From assembly GCA_029051445.1 (NCBI GenBank), contig JAIDKP010000101.1, positions 1 through 15,702 on the forward strand: a stretch of 15,702 nucleotides of DNA, read 5' to 3'. The position numbers and the translations under genes were made by a program. Of the stretch, positions 1-8,085 are shown one piece after another; the stretch's first letter is position 1; each line of letters starts with the position of its first letter. A model generated the notes under the pieces. That model did no database searches. It saw only the letters and a program-made list of their open reading frames with translations, and was not told the DNA's origin. Source of the DNA: Muribaculaceae bacterium. Its GTDB lineage: Bacteria; Bacteroidota; Bacteroidia; Bacteroidales; Muribaculaceae.

Positions 1-43
1 TTGCGAAAGTCAGGGCTTTGTTTTATGTTTTACAGCAGCTTAT

Positions 44-76
44 AAAAAGAGGCTGCGCCTATTTTGACACAGCCTC
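44..76 (-). terminator. Intrinsic terminator of the metallophosphoesterase gene
   Basis: Read on the minus strand, GAGGCTG (76-70) pairs with CAGCCTC (55-49). The stem can extend by four more pairs, two of them G-U, leaving a six-base loop. Five T (48-44) follow. It lies about 50 nt after the stop codon of the phosphoesterase gene at 126. The plus-strand side has no T-run, so it serves the minus strand. Confidence 0.8.
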
Positions 77-125
77 GTGCTATGGGGTAAGGCCTGATTA
101 TGTTTTTGTGAGATATTGGATCCGG

Positions 126-1199
126 TCAGTCAATGATGATGTCAAACTGGTCGTAGGGCTCTGTGCGGTGAGCGAGGTGTCTTGTAGAGGGTGAGATGCC
201 GAAGAACGGAGAGTAGGTTTTGACAGAGATCGTTTTTCCGTCGGGTTTGAACTCAAGTATTCTGAGCCAGCCGTCTCCTCCGTTACCATGCCACCCGCCG
301 CCGATCATCTGTGTGTTGAACATCATTTGTCTGATGTCGCCCTCATTGGCATTTTTGTCGACTCGATAGGCGACGGTGTCCTGGAAGTCGCCTGTGGGTT
401 TGCCTGTGTGTCCACATATGGCAAGTACGATGTTGGATGAGGGGTACAGTAGTTTTTCCCATACCTGTTGCCCCCAGTTTGCGGGTGAGATTTCATAGTT
501 CTCGTTGTCGGTACGCTCGCCTTGCCGCTCATGCAGGAGTGAATGTGTCATGTATATGACCTTGTGATTTTTGTATTTGTCGGATTCAATGAAGTTTTTT
601 GTCCACTCCAACACTTCGTCACGTGGTGCGAATTCGTTACAGATTATGAGGATTTTTCCCCAATTGGGGTCTTTGAATTCGAAGATTGCGTTTTCGAGAG
701 ATTCGATACCTGACCGGTTCGGGAATACCTGAAGGCAGCATTTTTGCCACAAAGAGTTACGCTCGATCGGGAAGTATTCAGGGAAGTGTGTGTTGCCGTT
801 TTCAGCTTTGCGGTATCCGTAGTCGTGGTTTCCTGTGGAGATGATGTACGGCACAATGTTGTCGAGTGTGGAGAATGCGCGCGATCCGGCTTCCCACATC
901 TGCCGTGATGTCTGCCTCACGCGACTGCGGGTGACGAGGTTATGGTTCTGGTCTACGAGGTCGCCTGTGCAGAGCACTGCTTTGACTTTCAGATTGTCTA
1001 CATTATCGGCAATCCAGTAGGTCATCAGGTCGAATATCGGCTGGTTTATGTTGTATTTGAGGTAGGTCTGCGGATCACCCAACAGAATCATTGAGAATGA
1101 TCCGGGATCGTCAAGTGCAAGTCGTTCGGCTCGGTTTTGGGTGAAAGCGCTGAAAGTAGCGACAACGGCCAGAATGGCGAAAATGATGTTTCGTTTCAT
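126..1199 (-). CDS. Secreted calcineurin-like metallophosphoesterase
   Basis: The 357-residue product belongs to the calcineurin-like (PF00149) metallophosphoesterases, which hydrolyse phosphomonoesters or phosphodiesters at a two-metal centre. The metal-ligand motifs appear in order: GDPQ (41-44), GDLVD (79-83), GNHD (123-126), a THS histidine (219) and GHTG (263-266). GDPQ and GHTG are variants of the more usual GDxH and GHxH. Residues 1-20 (MKRN, then a hydrophobic stretch ending near AFTQ) form a signal peptide, so the enzyme should act in the periplasm or outside. The C-terminal segment (about 310-357) looks like a beta-rich extension. I chose the ATG at 1199 because it gives a clean signal peptide; an upstream in-frame ATG at 1271 would add 24 residues running into the intergenic palindrome. 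The gene is divergent from susC, which suggests it may act on the substrate of that transporter (inference). The substrate is unknown. Confidence 0.85.
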   Translation of the reverse strand: MKRNIIFAILAVVATFSAFTQNRAERLALDDPGSFSMILLGDPQTYLKYNINQPIFDLMTYWIADNVDNLKVKAVLCTGDLVDQNHNLVTRSRVRQTSRQMWEAGSRAFSTLDNIVPYIISTGNHDYGYRKAENGNTHFPEYFPIERNSLWQKCCLQVFPNRSGIESLENAIFEFKDPNWGKILIICNEFAPRDEVLEWTKNFIESDKYKNHKVIYMTHSLLHERQGERTDNENYEISPANWGQQVWEKLLYPSSNIVLAICGHTGKPTGDFQDTVAYRVDKNANEGDIRQMMFNTQMIGGGWHGNGGDGWLRILEFKPDGKTISVKTYSPFFGISPSTRHLAHRTEPYDQFDIIID

Positions 1200-1266
1200 G
1201 CGGTTGACGTATTTTTTGGGGTGGCGTATTTTTAAATGCGAAATAAACATTAAAAACCATAGGGGT

Positions 1267-1295
1267 TGCAAATTTTTTTATTTAAAAAATTTGCA
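1267..1295. repeat. Perfect 12-bp inverted repeat between divergent genes
   Basis: The arm TGCAAATTTTTT (1267-1278) is matched exactly by AAAAAATTTGCA (1284-1295), with the five-base loop TATTT. The repeat is almost pure A/T apart from the GC step near each end. Each arm carries a TTTG on one strand (minus 1272-1269, plus 1290-1293), which is the Bacteroidetes -33 element. It could act as a hairpin in RNA, a protein-binding site, or both. A T-run follows directly on the plus strand. Confidence 0.9.
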
Positions 1296-1322
1296 TTTTT
1301 TTTTTTTTTTTGTATAGGTTTG
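1290..1322 (+). promoter_or_regulatory. Promoter of susC with a T16 spacer
   Basis: The -33 element TTTG (1290-1293) is followed by a 21-bp spacer and the -7 element TAGGTTTG (1315-1322), a full match to the Bacteroidetes consensus TAnnTTTG. Sixteen of the 21 spacer bases are one T-run (1296-1311). Transcription would start near 1328 and leave a leader of about 90 nt before the susC ATG. A spacer of 21 bp is at the long end of the usual range of about 19-21 bp, so loss of one or two T would bring it closer to the optimum. Confidence 0.65.
1296..1311 (+). repeat. T16 homopolymer tract
   Basis: Sixteen consecutive T lie directly after the 12-bp inverted repeat and between the -33 and -7 elements of the susC promoter. 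Homopolymers of this length are prone to slipped-strand length change during replication. The exact count also depends on sequencing accuracy. Confidence 0.9.
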
Positions 1323-1418
1323 GGTCGAAAGCCTAAAATCGAGAAAATACCGATCGGATTGTAACAGAAAACAACCGTCACTATTATTTTTTTCAATAAC
1401 TCCACTAATCATTATCAA

Positions 1419-4394
1419 ATGGGCAATTATGTAAAGAAGGTCCTGCAAAGTAGCCGGCTGGTATGTATAGCAATTGCATGCTGGGTGGCGGCAGGATTCA
1501 CGGCACTTGCCGATGTGAATGGCGTGGTTGTCGACAATGAGGGTGAACCTATTGTCGGTGCGACTGTGCTTGTGAAAGGAACCAGTAAGGGCGCTGCAGC
1601 CGATATTGACGGCAAGTTTGTACTTGCAGGTGTCGATGCCCGGAAAGCTACGCTTGTCGTTTCGGCAGTGGGGTACTCGACACAGGAAATTGTGCTTGAT
1701 GGCCGCCCGGATGTGATTGTGACACTCAAGGAAGATAGTAAAGTGCTTGACGATGTCGTTGTTGTAGGTTACGGTACGATGCAGAAGAAGCAGGTGACAT
1801 CATCGATCACATCGATCAAGGGTGACGATCTTCTTGTGGGCATGGGTGGTTCTGATATAGGTGCCGCCCTTCAGGGCAAGGTGTCTGGACTGACGATTGA
1901 CGGTGCCAACAGCTCGCCAAATGCTGCCTCGACCTATCAGCTGCGTGGCGCGGCTTCGATCAGTGCCGGAAAATCTCCGCTTGTCGTTATCGACGGTGTC
2001 CCCGGTGGTGATATCCGTGCAATCAATCAGGAGGATATCGAGAGCATCGATGTACTCAAGGATGCATCGGCCGGTGCGATTTACGGTACAAAGGCAGCTG
2101 CAGGTGTGATACTTATCACCACAAAGAAAGCCAAGGACGGCACAATGCGTCTGACCTACACCGGTGAGTTTACGACAGAGTTTCTGCGCAAGAAGCCGGA
2201 GCTTTTGACAGCACGCGAGTTTGTGGATGCCGGTATCGGAACGGATTTCGGCTATGAGACAGACTGGTATGACGCTGTGACTGTGGATCATCCTTTCTCG
2301 CAGAAGCATGCTATGACAATGCAGGAGGCGGGCAAGACACACGACATATATGCATCGCTGATCTACAAGGACAGCGAGGGTATTGTAATCGGTGACAAGC
2401 GCCGTGATCTGTCGGGCCGCATGAACGCCAATCTAAAGTTTTTCGACGGTATCCTTGAGGTAGGCATGCGCCTGCAGGCCCGTGAGGCAAAAAGTGACCA
2501 GCGTGGAACTATCACTACTGTCAAATCGGCTATCACGCTGAATCCGACAGCTCCGCTCATGGATCCTGATGATCCTGCAAAGTATAATGTCTCCATTAAT
2601 TTCGACAAAAACGGACGCAACCCGGTGTCGGATGTGTATGAGAGTGTCTCGGATTACAAGGATCAATGGCTGCTCGGAACCATGACCATGAAACTGAAGA
2701 TATGGGACGGTCTGTCGCTTCATGGATCGGCCAATGTGAACCGCTATCAGCAAAATTTCCAGCGCATGGAGTCGCCGGAGCACGGTGCTTCTTACTGGAA
2801 TAAAGTGAACGGTTATGTAAAACACGAGTTTATACTTGATCACACGAAATCGTATGACGCTTACTTAAACTATCTGAAGGAATTTGGATCCGGACGTGAA
2901 CACCGTGTCGACGCAACTCTCGGATGGACATTCTGGGAGAATGAAGGTAAGGAAACGTTTAATGCAGAAAATACCGACTTCGCAGCAATAGATGCTGTAG
3001 GGATATGGGATCTCGGCAGTGGCTCTTACCTTAAAAAGGGCAAAGCTAAAATGAAGTCCAACAAGAGTGTGCGTGAACGATCGCTGTCGTTCTTCGGCCG
3101 CGCGAGCTACAGCTATAACGACACCTATATGGCAACGGTATCGGTACGCCGGGAGTCATCGTCGAAGTTTGGCGCGTTTAACGGCTGGGGCACATTCTGG
3201 TCGACGAGCCTTGGCTGGCGCATAAGCAAGGAGGAGTTTATGGAAAGCACCCGTGACTGGCTGAACGACTTGAAAGTGCGTGTGGCTTACGGTGTGACAG
3301 GTAACAACGGATTCTCATCGGGCAACACTGTCACACGACTGAAGCAGAAGGACTACTGGATGATGTATGACACACAGACATGGATCAATGCCTATGGTGC
3401 CAAGAATAACGGCAATCCCGATCTGAAGTGGGAGGAGAACCATGAGCTGAACATAGGCCTTGACTATGCTCTGTTCAACAATCGGCTCTGGGGTAAGTTT
3501 GATTACTTCAACCGTAATATTCAGGACATGATCTTTATGGTGAAGGCTCCCCAGCCTCCTTATGTAGACGGCAACATATACCGTAACATCGGCACATTAA
3601 GCAATAAGGGCTGGGAGCTCGAAATTGCCGGCAATCCTGTGCAAACCAGGGATTTTGAGTGGACAACCTCGATGAATTTCTCGCACAACGGCAGTAAAAT
3701 CACCAGGATCAATGTTGAGAGTGCCCGCTGGGAGGCATATCAGTTCCCGGGTCCCGGCTCGCCCGGTATCGGCATCCAGTATGTCGAGGGCTCAAAGGTA
3801 GGGCAGTGGTACGGCTACAAGGCCGTCGGTATTGATGAGAACGGTCCGCTGCTGATTGACTGCGGCAAGGACGGTATTCTGCCTCAGACACAAGTCACGG
3901 CAGACCATAAGGTGTACTTCGGCGATGCTATGCCGAAACTCATCATTAGCTGGAACAACCAGTTGCGCTACCGCAATTTTGACTTCTCGATGCAGATGCG
4001 ATCGTGGATCGGACATGACGTCTATAACCAGTTCAGCATGTACAATGGTATTATCAACAGCGGTGGCCAAAACCTTATCAAGCCTCTATATGAGATGCAC
4101 AAGGATTTTAAAGGCAACAAGCTGATAACCGATTATTTTATTGAGGACGGCACATTTGTGAAGATCGATGCAATCACTTTGGGCTATACGCTCAATACGC
4201 GTCAGTGGAACCGGTTTCTCGACAAAGCGCGTTTCTATATCGCCCTGCGCGATGTTGCAACGTTCACCGGATACAAGGGTATGAATCCGGAGGTGGCAAT
4301 CAATGGTCTGACACCGGGTATGGATCTGCAGAGCGGATCAAGCATGTATCCCCAGACGATACGCTGTACTGCCGGTGTGCAGCTGACATTCTAA
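1419..4394 (+). CDS. SusC/RagA-family TonB-dependent outer-membrane transporter
   Basis: This 991-residue protein is a TonB-dependent beta-barrel that imports a ligand captured by its SusD partner. In order I see: a signal peptide (1-31, KK near the start, hydrophobic core, cleavage after TALA); a carboxypeptidase-regulatory-like domain (about 33-105, with GEPIVGATVLVKG); the SusC-family VVVVGYGT segment (113-120); the plug domain (about 120-237); and the family signature DVLKDASAGAIYGTKAAAGV (211-230) followed by ILITTKK. The rest is the barrel, ending in the aromatic C-terminus QLTF expected of outer-membrane proteins. The length is normal for the family. No STN domain precedes the regulatory-like domain, so control by an ECF sigma/anti-sigma pair is unlikely. 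The stop lies 36 nt before susD, so the two are co-transcribed. The ligand cannot be read from the sequence. Confidence 0.95.
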   Translation: MGNYVKKVLQSSRLVCIAIACWVAAGFTALADVNGVVVDNEGEPIVGATVLVKGTSKGAAADIDGKFVLAGVDARKATLVVSAVGYSTQEIVLDGRPDVIVTLKEDSKVLDDVVVVGYGTMQKKQVTSSITSIKGDDLLVGMGGSDIGAALQGKVSGLTIDGANSSPNAASTYQLRGAASISAGKSPLVVIDGVPGGDIRAINQEDIESIDVLKDASAGAIYGTKAAAGVILITTKKAKDGTMRLTYTGEFTTEFLRKKPELLTAREFVDAGIGTDFGYETDWYDAVTVDHPFSQKHAMTMQEAGKTHDIYASLIYKDSEGIVIGDKRRDLSGRMNANLKFFDGILEVGMRLQAREAKSDQRGTITTVKSAITLNPTAPLMDPDDPAKYNVSINFDKNGRNPVSDVYESVSDYKDQWLLGTMTMKLKIWDGLSLHGSANVNRYQQNFQRMESPEHGASYWNKVNGYVKHEFILDHTKSYDAYLNYLKEFGSGREHRVDATLGWTFWENEGKETFNAENTDFAAIDAVGIWDLGSGSYLKKGKAKMKSNKSVRERSLSFFGRASYSYNDTYMATVSVRRESSSKFGAFNGWGTFWSTSLGWRISKEEFMESTRDWLNDLKVRVAYGVTGNNGFSSGNTVTRLKQKDYWMMYDTQTWINAYGAKNNGNPDLKWEENHELNIGLDYALFNNRLWGKFDYFNRNIQDMIFMVKAPQPPYVDGNIYRNIGTLSNKGWELEIAGNPVQTRDFEWTTSMNFSHNGSKITRINVESARWEAYQFPGPGSPGIGIQYVEGSKVGQWYGYKAVGIDENGPLLIDCGKDGILPQTQVTADHKVYFGDAMPKLIISWNNQLRYRNFDFSMQMRSWIGHDVYNQFSMYNGIINSGGQNLIKPLYEMHKDFKGNKLITDYFIEDGTFVKIDAITLGYTLNTRQWNRFLDKARFYIALRDVATFTGYKGMNPEVAINGLTPGMDLQSGSSMYPQTIRCTAGVQLTF

Positions 4395-4430
4395 CATAAT
4401 GCCGTAATCCGCAAAAAAGCAAAGAAGAAT

Positions 4431-6176
4431 ATGAAAATAAGAAATATACTCATGTCCGCCGCGTTGCTTGGCACGATTGCATCGTGCGACATGAACGAGG
4501 TGTACTACTCCGACGTGCTTCCCGACAATCTTGTCCATAATGAACAGGGTGTTTTCATGTTGCTCGGACGAGCTTTCAACTATATGGAACCACTCCGTGC
4601 AAACTATATCTATGAAGTGAATGAACAGATGGCCGATGTGTTTATCTGTCCGACGCGCGTGACAGGCGCATGGTTTGAAGGCGGCATACACTATAATGCC
4701 CACTATCATACTGTTACGCCTGATCACCAGTATTCGCTGAACTGGTGGGACAATGTAACGACAGGTATTGCCAACTGTGTTGACTGCATTGATAAAATCA
4801 AGGCTCTCGATTACAGGAGTCTCGGTATTCCGGAAGAGCGCAGATCATTGCATATCGCGCAGGCAGAGGCACTGATGGCCTATTTCTATCTCAGAGGTAT
4901 GGACTGGTTCGGCGGTCTTCCAATATATGAGTCACAAAATGATCCGTTGCAACCTCGTGCTACCATGAAGGCGACGTTTGAGAAGACCGAGTCGTTGATC
5001 AAGAGTGCGATGGCCAATCTCGAGAACCGCAAGACGGTTGATCAGTTTATGGACGGATACTTCCGTAAGGGAGCTGCCGCCATGCTTCTGGCTCAGCTTT
5101 ACTTCAATGCCGAGTACTATATCGGTGTGCCTATGTACAACGAGGCTGCCAAGGTTTGTGAGGATGTGATCAACGGAGTGTATGGACCCTATGAGCTTGA
5201 TGCGGAGTGGCAGACGCCTTTCGGATTTGACAACCATCTTTCACATGAAAACATGTGGTCGGTTGTGCTTGATGGTATTCATCTTCTTAACAACCGATAT
5301 ACCAATTTCTTTCCGAGCAAGATAGCAAACTATTTCGGGATCAAGACCGGTTATGGCGGCGGTGCCAACCAGTGGTGTCTCGCTCCATCGCGTAATCCGG
5401 AGGGGAAGCTCTACAAGGAGGTGAACCCGGAGATCAGGCTCGGGTCGCCTTATGAGAAGTTTGACGACGGCGATCTTCGCAAGCAGCTTTACCACTATAA
5501 TGGTAACCGAAAGTATGACGGGATGTTTCTTGTTGGTGAACTTAGTGACCCACGCTATCCTGAGCGCGTGTGCGTAGGCACTTTCCCTCTCACAATGGGT
5601 AAACCCCTTGTTATAAACGACTGGATCGCTCCTTACTCAAAGCTGGTGGAGAATGGAGGCACGATTGCTACCAAAGCAGAGCTTCCGTCGACGATGGAGA
5701 ATTGCGCGGAAGAGGGTGACGGTGTTCGCATCATCAAGTATGCTGTGCCGGATGAGGCCGACAATGCTCTTTATATGACTCAGGATCATCCGGTGATACG
5801 TCTTGCCGAGGCTTACTACACGCTTGCGGAGTGCAAGATGCGCACCGGGGACAAGAAGGGTGCCGCCGAGTTGATAAACGCGGTGAGAAGGCGTAACTTC
5901 GAGAAGGGTAATGATCCGAATCCTGTGACTGAGGCAAATCTTGACAAATGGCGTATGCTTGACGAGTGGCTTATTGAGTTCCTCGGAGAGGGCCGCCGCC
6001 GCATTGACTTGGTGCGCTGGGGTGTCTACCACACTGAGAAATGGTGGGATCATGAGCCGACCAATGATGTTAAGACCATGCGTCTGCCAATCCCTACATC
6101 GGCTTTTAGCGCTAACGCGCTTCTGAAGCAGAATCCCGGTTATGGTGGCAACGAACTTGCTCCTGAAGAAATGTAA
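4431..6176 (+). CDS. SusD/RagB-family surface lipoprotein
   Basis: The 581-residue product is the surface ligand-binding lid that works with the SusC barrel encoded 36 nt upstream. It has a lipoprotein signal (MKIRN, hydrophobic stretch, TIASC) with the lipidated cysteine at residue 19. Acidic residues shortly after it (D20, E23) fit export to the cell surface. An N-terminal SusD-like helical region includes the WWDNVTTGIANCVDCID stretch. The C-terminal RagB/SusD domain carries the typical LAEAYYTLAECKMRTGDKKGA helix (about 457-477) and the EFLGEGRRRIDLVRWG motif (about 514-529). Length and motif order are normal and nothing looks broken. The binding specificity is not recognisable, and no glycoside hydrolase or sensor gene follows to suggest it. 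A terminator lies about 30 nt after the stop codon. Confidence 0.95.
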   Translation: MKIRNILMSAALLGTIASCDMNEVYYSDVLPDNLVHNEQGVFMLLGRAFNYMEPLRANYIYEVNEQMADVFICPTRVTGAWFEGGIHYNAHYHTVTPDHQYSLNWWDNVTTGIANCVDCIDKIKALDYRSLGIPEERRSLHIAQAEALMAYFYLRGMDWFGGLPIYESQNDPLQPRATMKATFEKTESLIKSAMANLENRKTVDQFMDGYFRKGAAAMLLAQLYFNAEYYIGVPMYNEAAKVCEDVINGVYGPYELDAEWQTPFGFDNHLSHENMWSVVLDGIHLLNNRYTNFFPSKIANYFGIKTGYGGGANQWCLAPSRNPEGKLYKEVNPEIRLGSPYEKFDDGDLRKQLYHYNGNRKYDGMFLVGELSDPRYPERVCVGTFPLTMGKPLVINDWIAPYSKLVENGGTIATKAELPSTMENCAEEGDGVRIIKYAVPDEADNALYMTQDHPVIRLAEAYYTLAECKMRTGDKKGAAELINAVRRRNFEKGNDPNPVTEANLDKWRMLDEWLIEFLGEGRRRIDLVRWGVYHTEKWWDHEPTNDVKTMRLPIPTSAFSANALLKQNPGYGGNELAPEEM

Positions 6177-6207
6177 ATGATTGGTTTATAATATTGCTGA
6201 GAGAATG

Positions 6208-6245
6208 AGCCCGACGTCTTAAGAATGGAGGTCGGGCTTGTTTTA
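6208..6245 (+). terminator. Intrinsic terminator of the susC-susD operon
   Basis: AGCCCGAC (6208-6215) pairs perfectly with GTCGGGCT (6231-6238) across a 15-base loop and is followed by the T-rich tail TGTTTTA. It lies 31 nt after the susD stop codon. Confidence 0.85.
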
Positions 6246-6308
6246 TGCTGCGCGTGCGTGGTGTAGAATGTCATTTACACGCATTTGGCGTAGGAGATGA
6301 GTAAATGA
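6246..6308. other. Gap between convergent terminators
   Basis: No gene is seen here. It holds a short hairpin, TGCGTG (6255-6260) with CACGCA (6278-6283), and the first copy of a 9-bp direct repeat, GTAGGAGAT (6290-6298). The second copy (6311-6319) lies in the stem of the next terminator. Confidence 0.5.
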
Positions 6309-6352
6309 AAGTAGGAGATAAACACCTGTTTATAGGTGATTACCTCCTACTT
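6309..6352 (-). terminator. Terminator hairpin of the etf-acyl-CoA dehydrogenase operon
   Basis: AAGTAGGAG (6309-6317) pairs with CTCCTACTT (6344-6352). Inside, TAA/TTA and CACCT (6323-6327)/AGGTG (6334-6338) continue the stem past two mismatches to a six-base loop. On the minus strand the hairpin is followed by TTTCATTTAC. It starts 18 nt after the dehydrogenase stop codon. The near-symmetry means it may also stop plus-strand transcripts that escape the susD terminator. Confidence 0.75.
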
Positions 6353-6369
6353 GTTATTGTGCGACCGGG

Positions 6370-8082
6370 TTATGCCTGCTTGTAGAGGTCGATCTGGTCG
6401 GGGGTGAAGTTGGCGATGAACTCGGCATGTTTCTCAACTTCAGCCTGTGCGATCTTGCTGTAGATTTTTGCGCTCTTTGTCATTGACTCTGAGGCGTAGC
6501 GTGTCGCGTCGGTGACATGAAGCCAGCTCATGACAAGGTTGCCTGCCATCTCGACGAGGCGACGTGCCATGAAGTCAGTGTAGGTGGTGTCACCCATTGC
6601 ATTGACTTTCTCGACTGCTTCGTTGTATTTGGCGGCGAGACCGGCGAGCATGTCGGCTACGGGCTTGAGCTCGTCGGAAACGGGCTGTGTGGCGTAGTCT
6701 TCGATCATTGCGCTGTATGTGCCTGTGGTGACGTGGCGGATCGCAGCCACGACCTGAAGCTGTGTCGTGCCTTCGTAGATCGATGTGATGCGTGCGTCGC
6801 GGTAAACGCGCTCACAAGCGTAGTCTTTCATGAAGCCCGAGCCACCGTGGATCTGGATGCTGTCGTAGGCGTTCTGGTTGCAGTATTCGCTGGCGAGACC
6901 TTTGACGAGCGGGGTGCATGCATCGGCAAGGCGACGGTATTTCTTGAGGTCGTCTTTCTGCTCTTTGTCAAGTTTGGTACCTTCGCGCTCGATATCCTCG
7001 TAGGCTTTGTAAACGTCGACGAAACGTGAGGTCTCGTAGAGGAGCGCACGCGATGCATCGAGTTTGGCTTTCATGACGGAAAGCATTTCATAGACTGCGG
7101 GGAAGGTTATGATGGCTTTGCCGAACTGCTGGCGCTCGTTGGCATAGGCGAGTGCTTCGCGGTAGGCGATCTCGCTTACGCCGACGCTCTGTGCGGCGAT
7201 GCCGAGGCGTGCGCCGTTCATGAGTGCCATCACATATTTGATGAGGCCGAGGCGGCGTGAGCCACAGAGCTCGGCTTTTGCGTTCTTGTAGGTGAGCTCG
7301 CACGTGGGTGATCCCTTGATGCCCATTTTGTTCTCGATGCGACGAACGTCGACACCTCCGTCGCGTTTGTCGTAGATGAACATGGAGAGACCGCGTCCGT
7401 CGCGTGTGCCGTCCTCAGAGCGTGCAAGCACGAGGTGTATGTCGCTGTCACCGTTGGTGATAAAGCGTTTTACACCGTTTAGACGCCATGTTCCGTCGGG
7501 AGCTTCGGTGGCTTTGAGCATCACCGACTGGAGGTCGGATCCGGCATCGGGCTCGGTGAGGTCCATCGACATGGTTTCTCCCTCGCATACACGGGGAATG
7601 TATTTTTCGCGCTGTTCCTCGTTTCCGAATTCATAGAGTGTCTCCACGCAGTCCTGAAGTCCCCAGAGGTTTTCAAAACCGGTGTCGGCACGGCTGACGA
7701 TATCGGCAGCCATGATGTAGGGGGTGATGGGGAAGTTGAGACCGCCGTAGCGACGTGGCATAGCCATGCCCATGAGGCCGGCTTTGCGGCAAGCGTCGAG
7801 GTTCTCAAATGTAGCGTCGGCGTAGATGACACGGTTGTTTTCAACGCGCGGACCCTGGTGGTCGACCGACTCGGCATTGGGAGCGATGGTGTTTGCACAG
7901 ATGTCTCCTACGATGTCGAGCACTTTGTCGTAGTTGTCCATGGCATCCTCGAAGTCGCGTGGAGCATAGTCAAATTTTTCGGCATCGCTGTATCCGCGTT
8001 CCTTGAGGTCGACGATCTTCTGCATCAGCGGATGCGAGAGATGGTTCTTGAGGTCGGGGTTATCGGTATAGAAATTAGCCAT
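6370..8082 (-). CDS. Acyl-CoA dehydrogenase, long (about 570 aa) type
   Basis: This FAD enzyme oxidises an acyl-CoA to the 2-enoyl-CoA, or in the reductive direction reduces it, and exchanges electrons with electron-transfer flavoprotein. It has acyl-CoA dehydrogenase signature 1 (DLTEPDAGSDLQS, 174-186), the ERQQFGK segment (316-322), and signature 2 starting at IHGGSGF (411-417) and running to YRDARI. The presumed catalytic base is E437 in IYEGT. At 570 residues it is much longer than the roughly 380-residue short/medium-chain enzymes. The extra length is an N-terminal segment, an insertion rich in charged residues (about 360-390) and a C-terminal helical region, as in the long FadE/DmdC-like branch. 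The chain-length preference is unknown. It is the last gene of an operon: its ATG lies 3 nt after the etfA stop codon, which fits a functional complex with that ETF. Confidence 0.9.
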   Translation of the reverse strand: MANFYTDNPDLKNHLSHPLMQKIVDLKERGYSDAEKFDYAPRDFEDAMDNYDKVLDIVGDICANTIAPNAESVDHQGPRVENNRVIYADATFENLDACRKAGLMGMAMPRRYGGLNFPITPYIMAADIVSRADTGFENLWGLQDCVETLYEFGNEEQREKYIPRVCEGETMSMDLTEPDAGSDLQSVMLKATEAPDGTWRLNGVKRFITNGDSDIHLVLARSEDGTRDGRGLSMFIYDKRDGGVDVRRIENKMGIKGSPTCELTYKNAKAELCGSRRLGLIKYVMALMNGARLGIAAQSVGVSEIAYREALAYANERQQFGKAIITFPAVYEMLSVMKAKLDASRALLYETSRFVDVYKAYEDIEREGTKLDKEQKDDLKKYRRLADACTPLVKGLASEYCNQNAYDSIQIHGGSGFMKDYACERVYRDARITSIYEGTTQLQVVAAIRHVTTGTYSAMIEDYATQPVSDELKPVADMLAGLAAKYNEAVEKVNAMGDTTYTDFMARRLVEMAGNLVMSWLHVTDATRYASESMTKSAKIYSKIAQAEVEKHAEFIANFTPDQIDLYKQA

Positions 8083-8085
8083 GGC

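Noticed and set aside
1200..1271. N-terminal extension of the phosphoesterase to an ATG at 1271
   Set aside because: The extra 24 residues place a charged segment before an otherwise perfect signal peptide and run into the intergenic inverted repeat. The ATG at 1199 fits a secreted protein.
1245..1272. Minus-strand promoter for the phosphoesterase using TTTG 1272-1269 and TAATGTTT 1252-1245
   Set aside because: The spacer is only 16 bp and the -7 candidate does not match TAnnTTTG. I could not support it as a feature.
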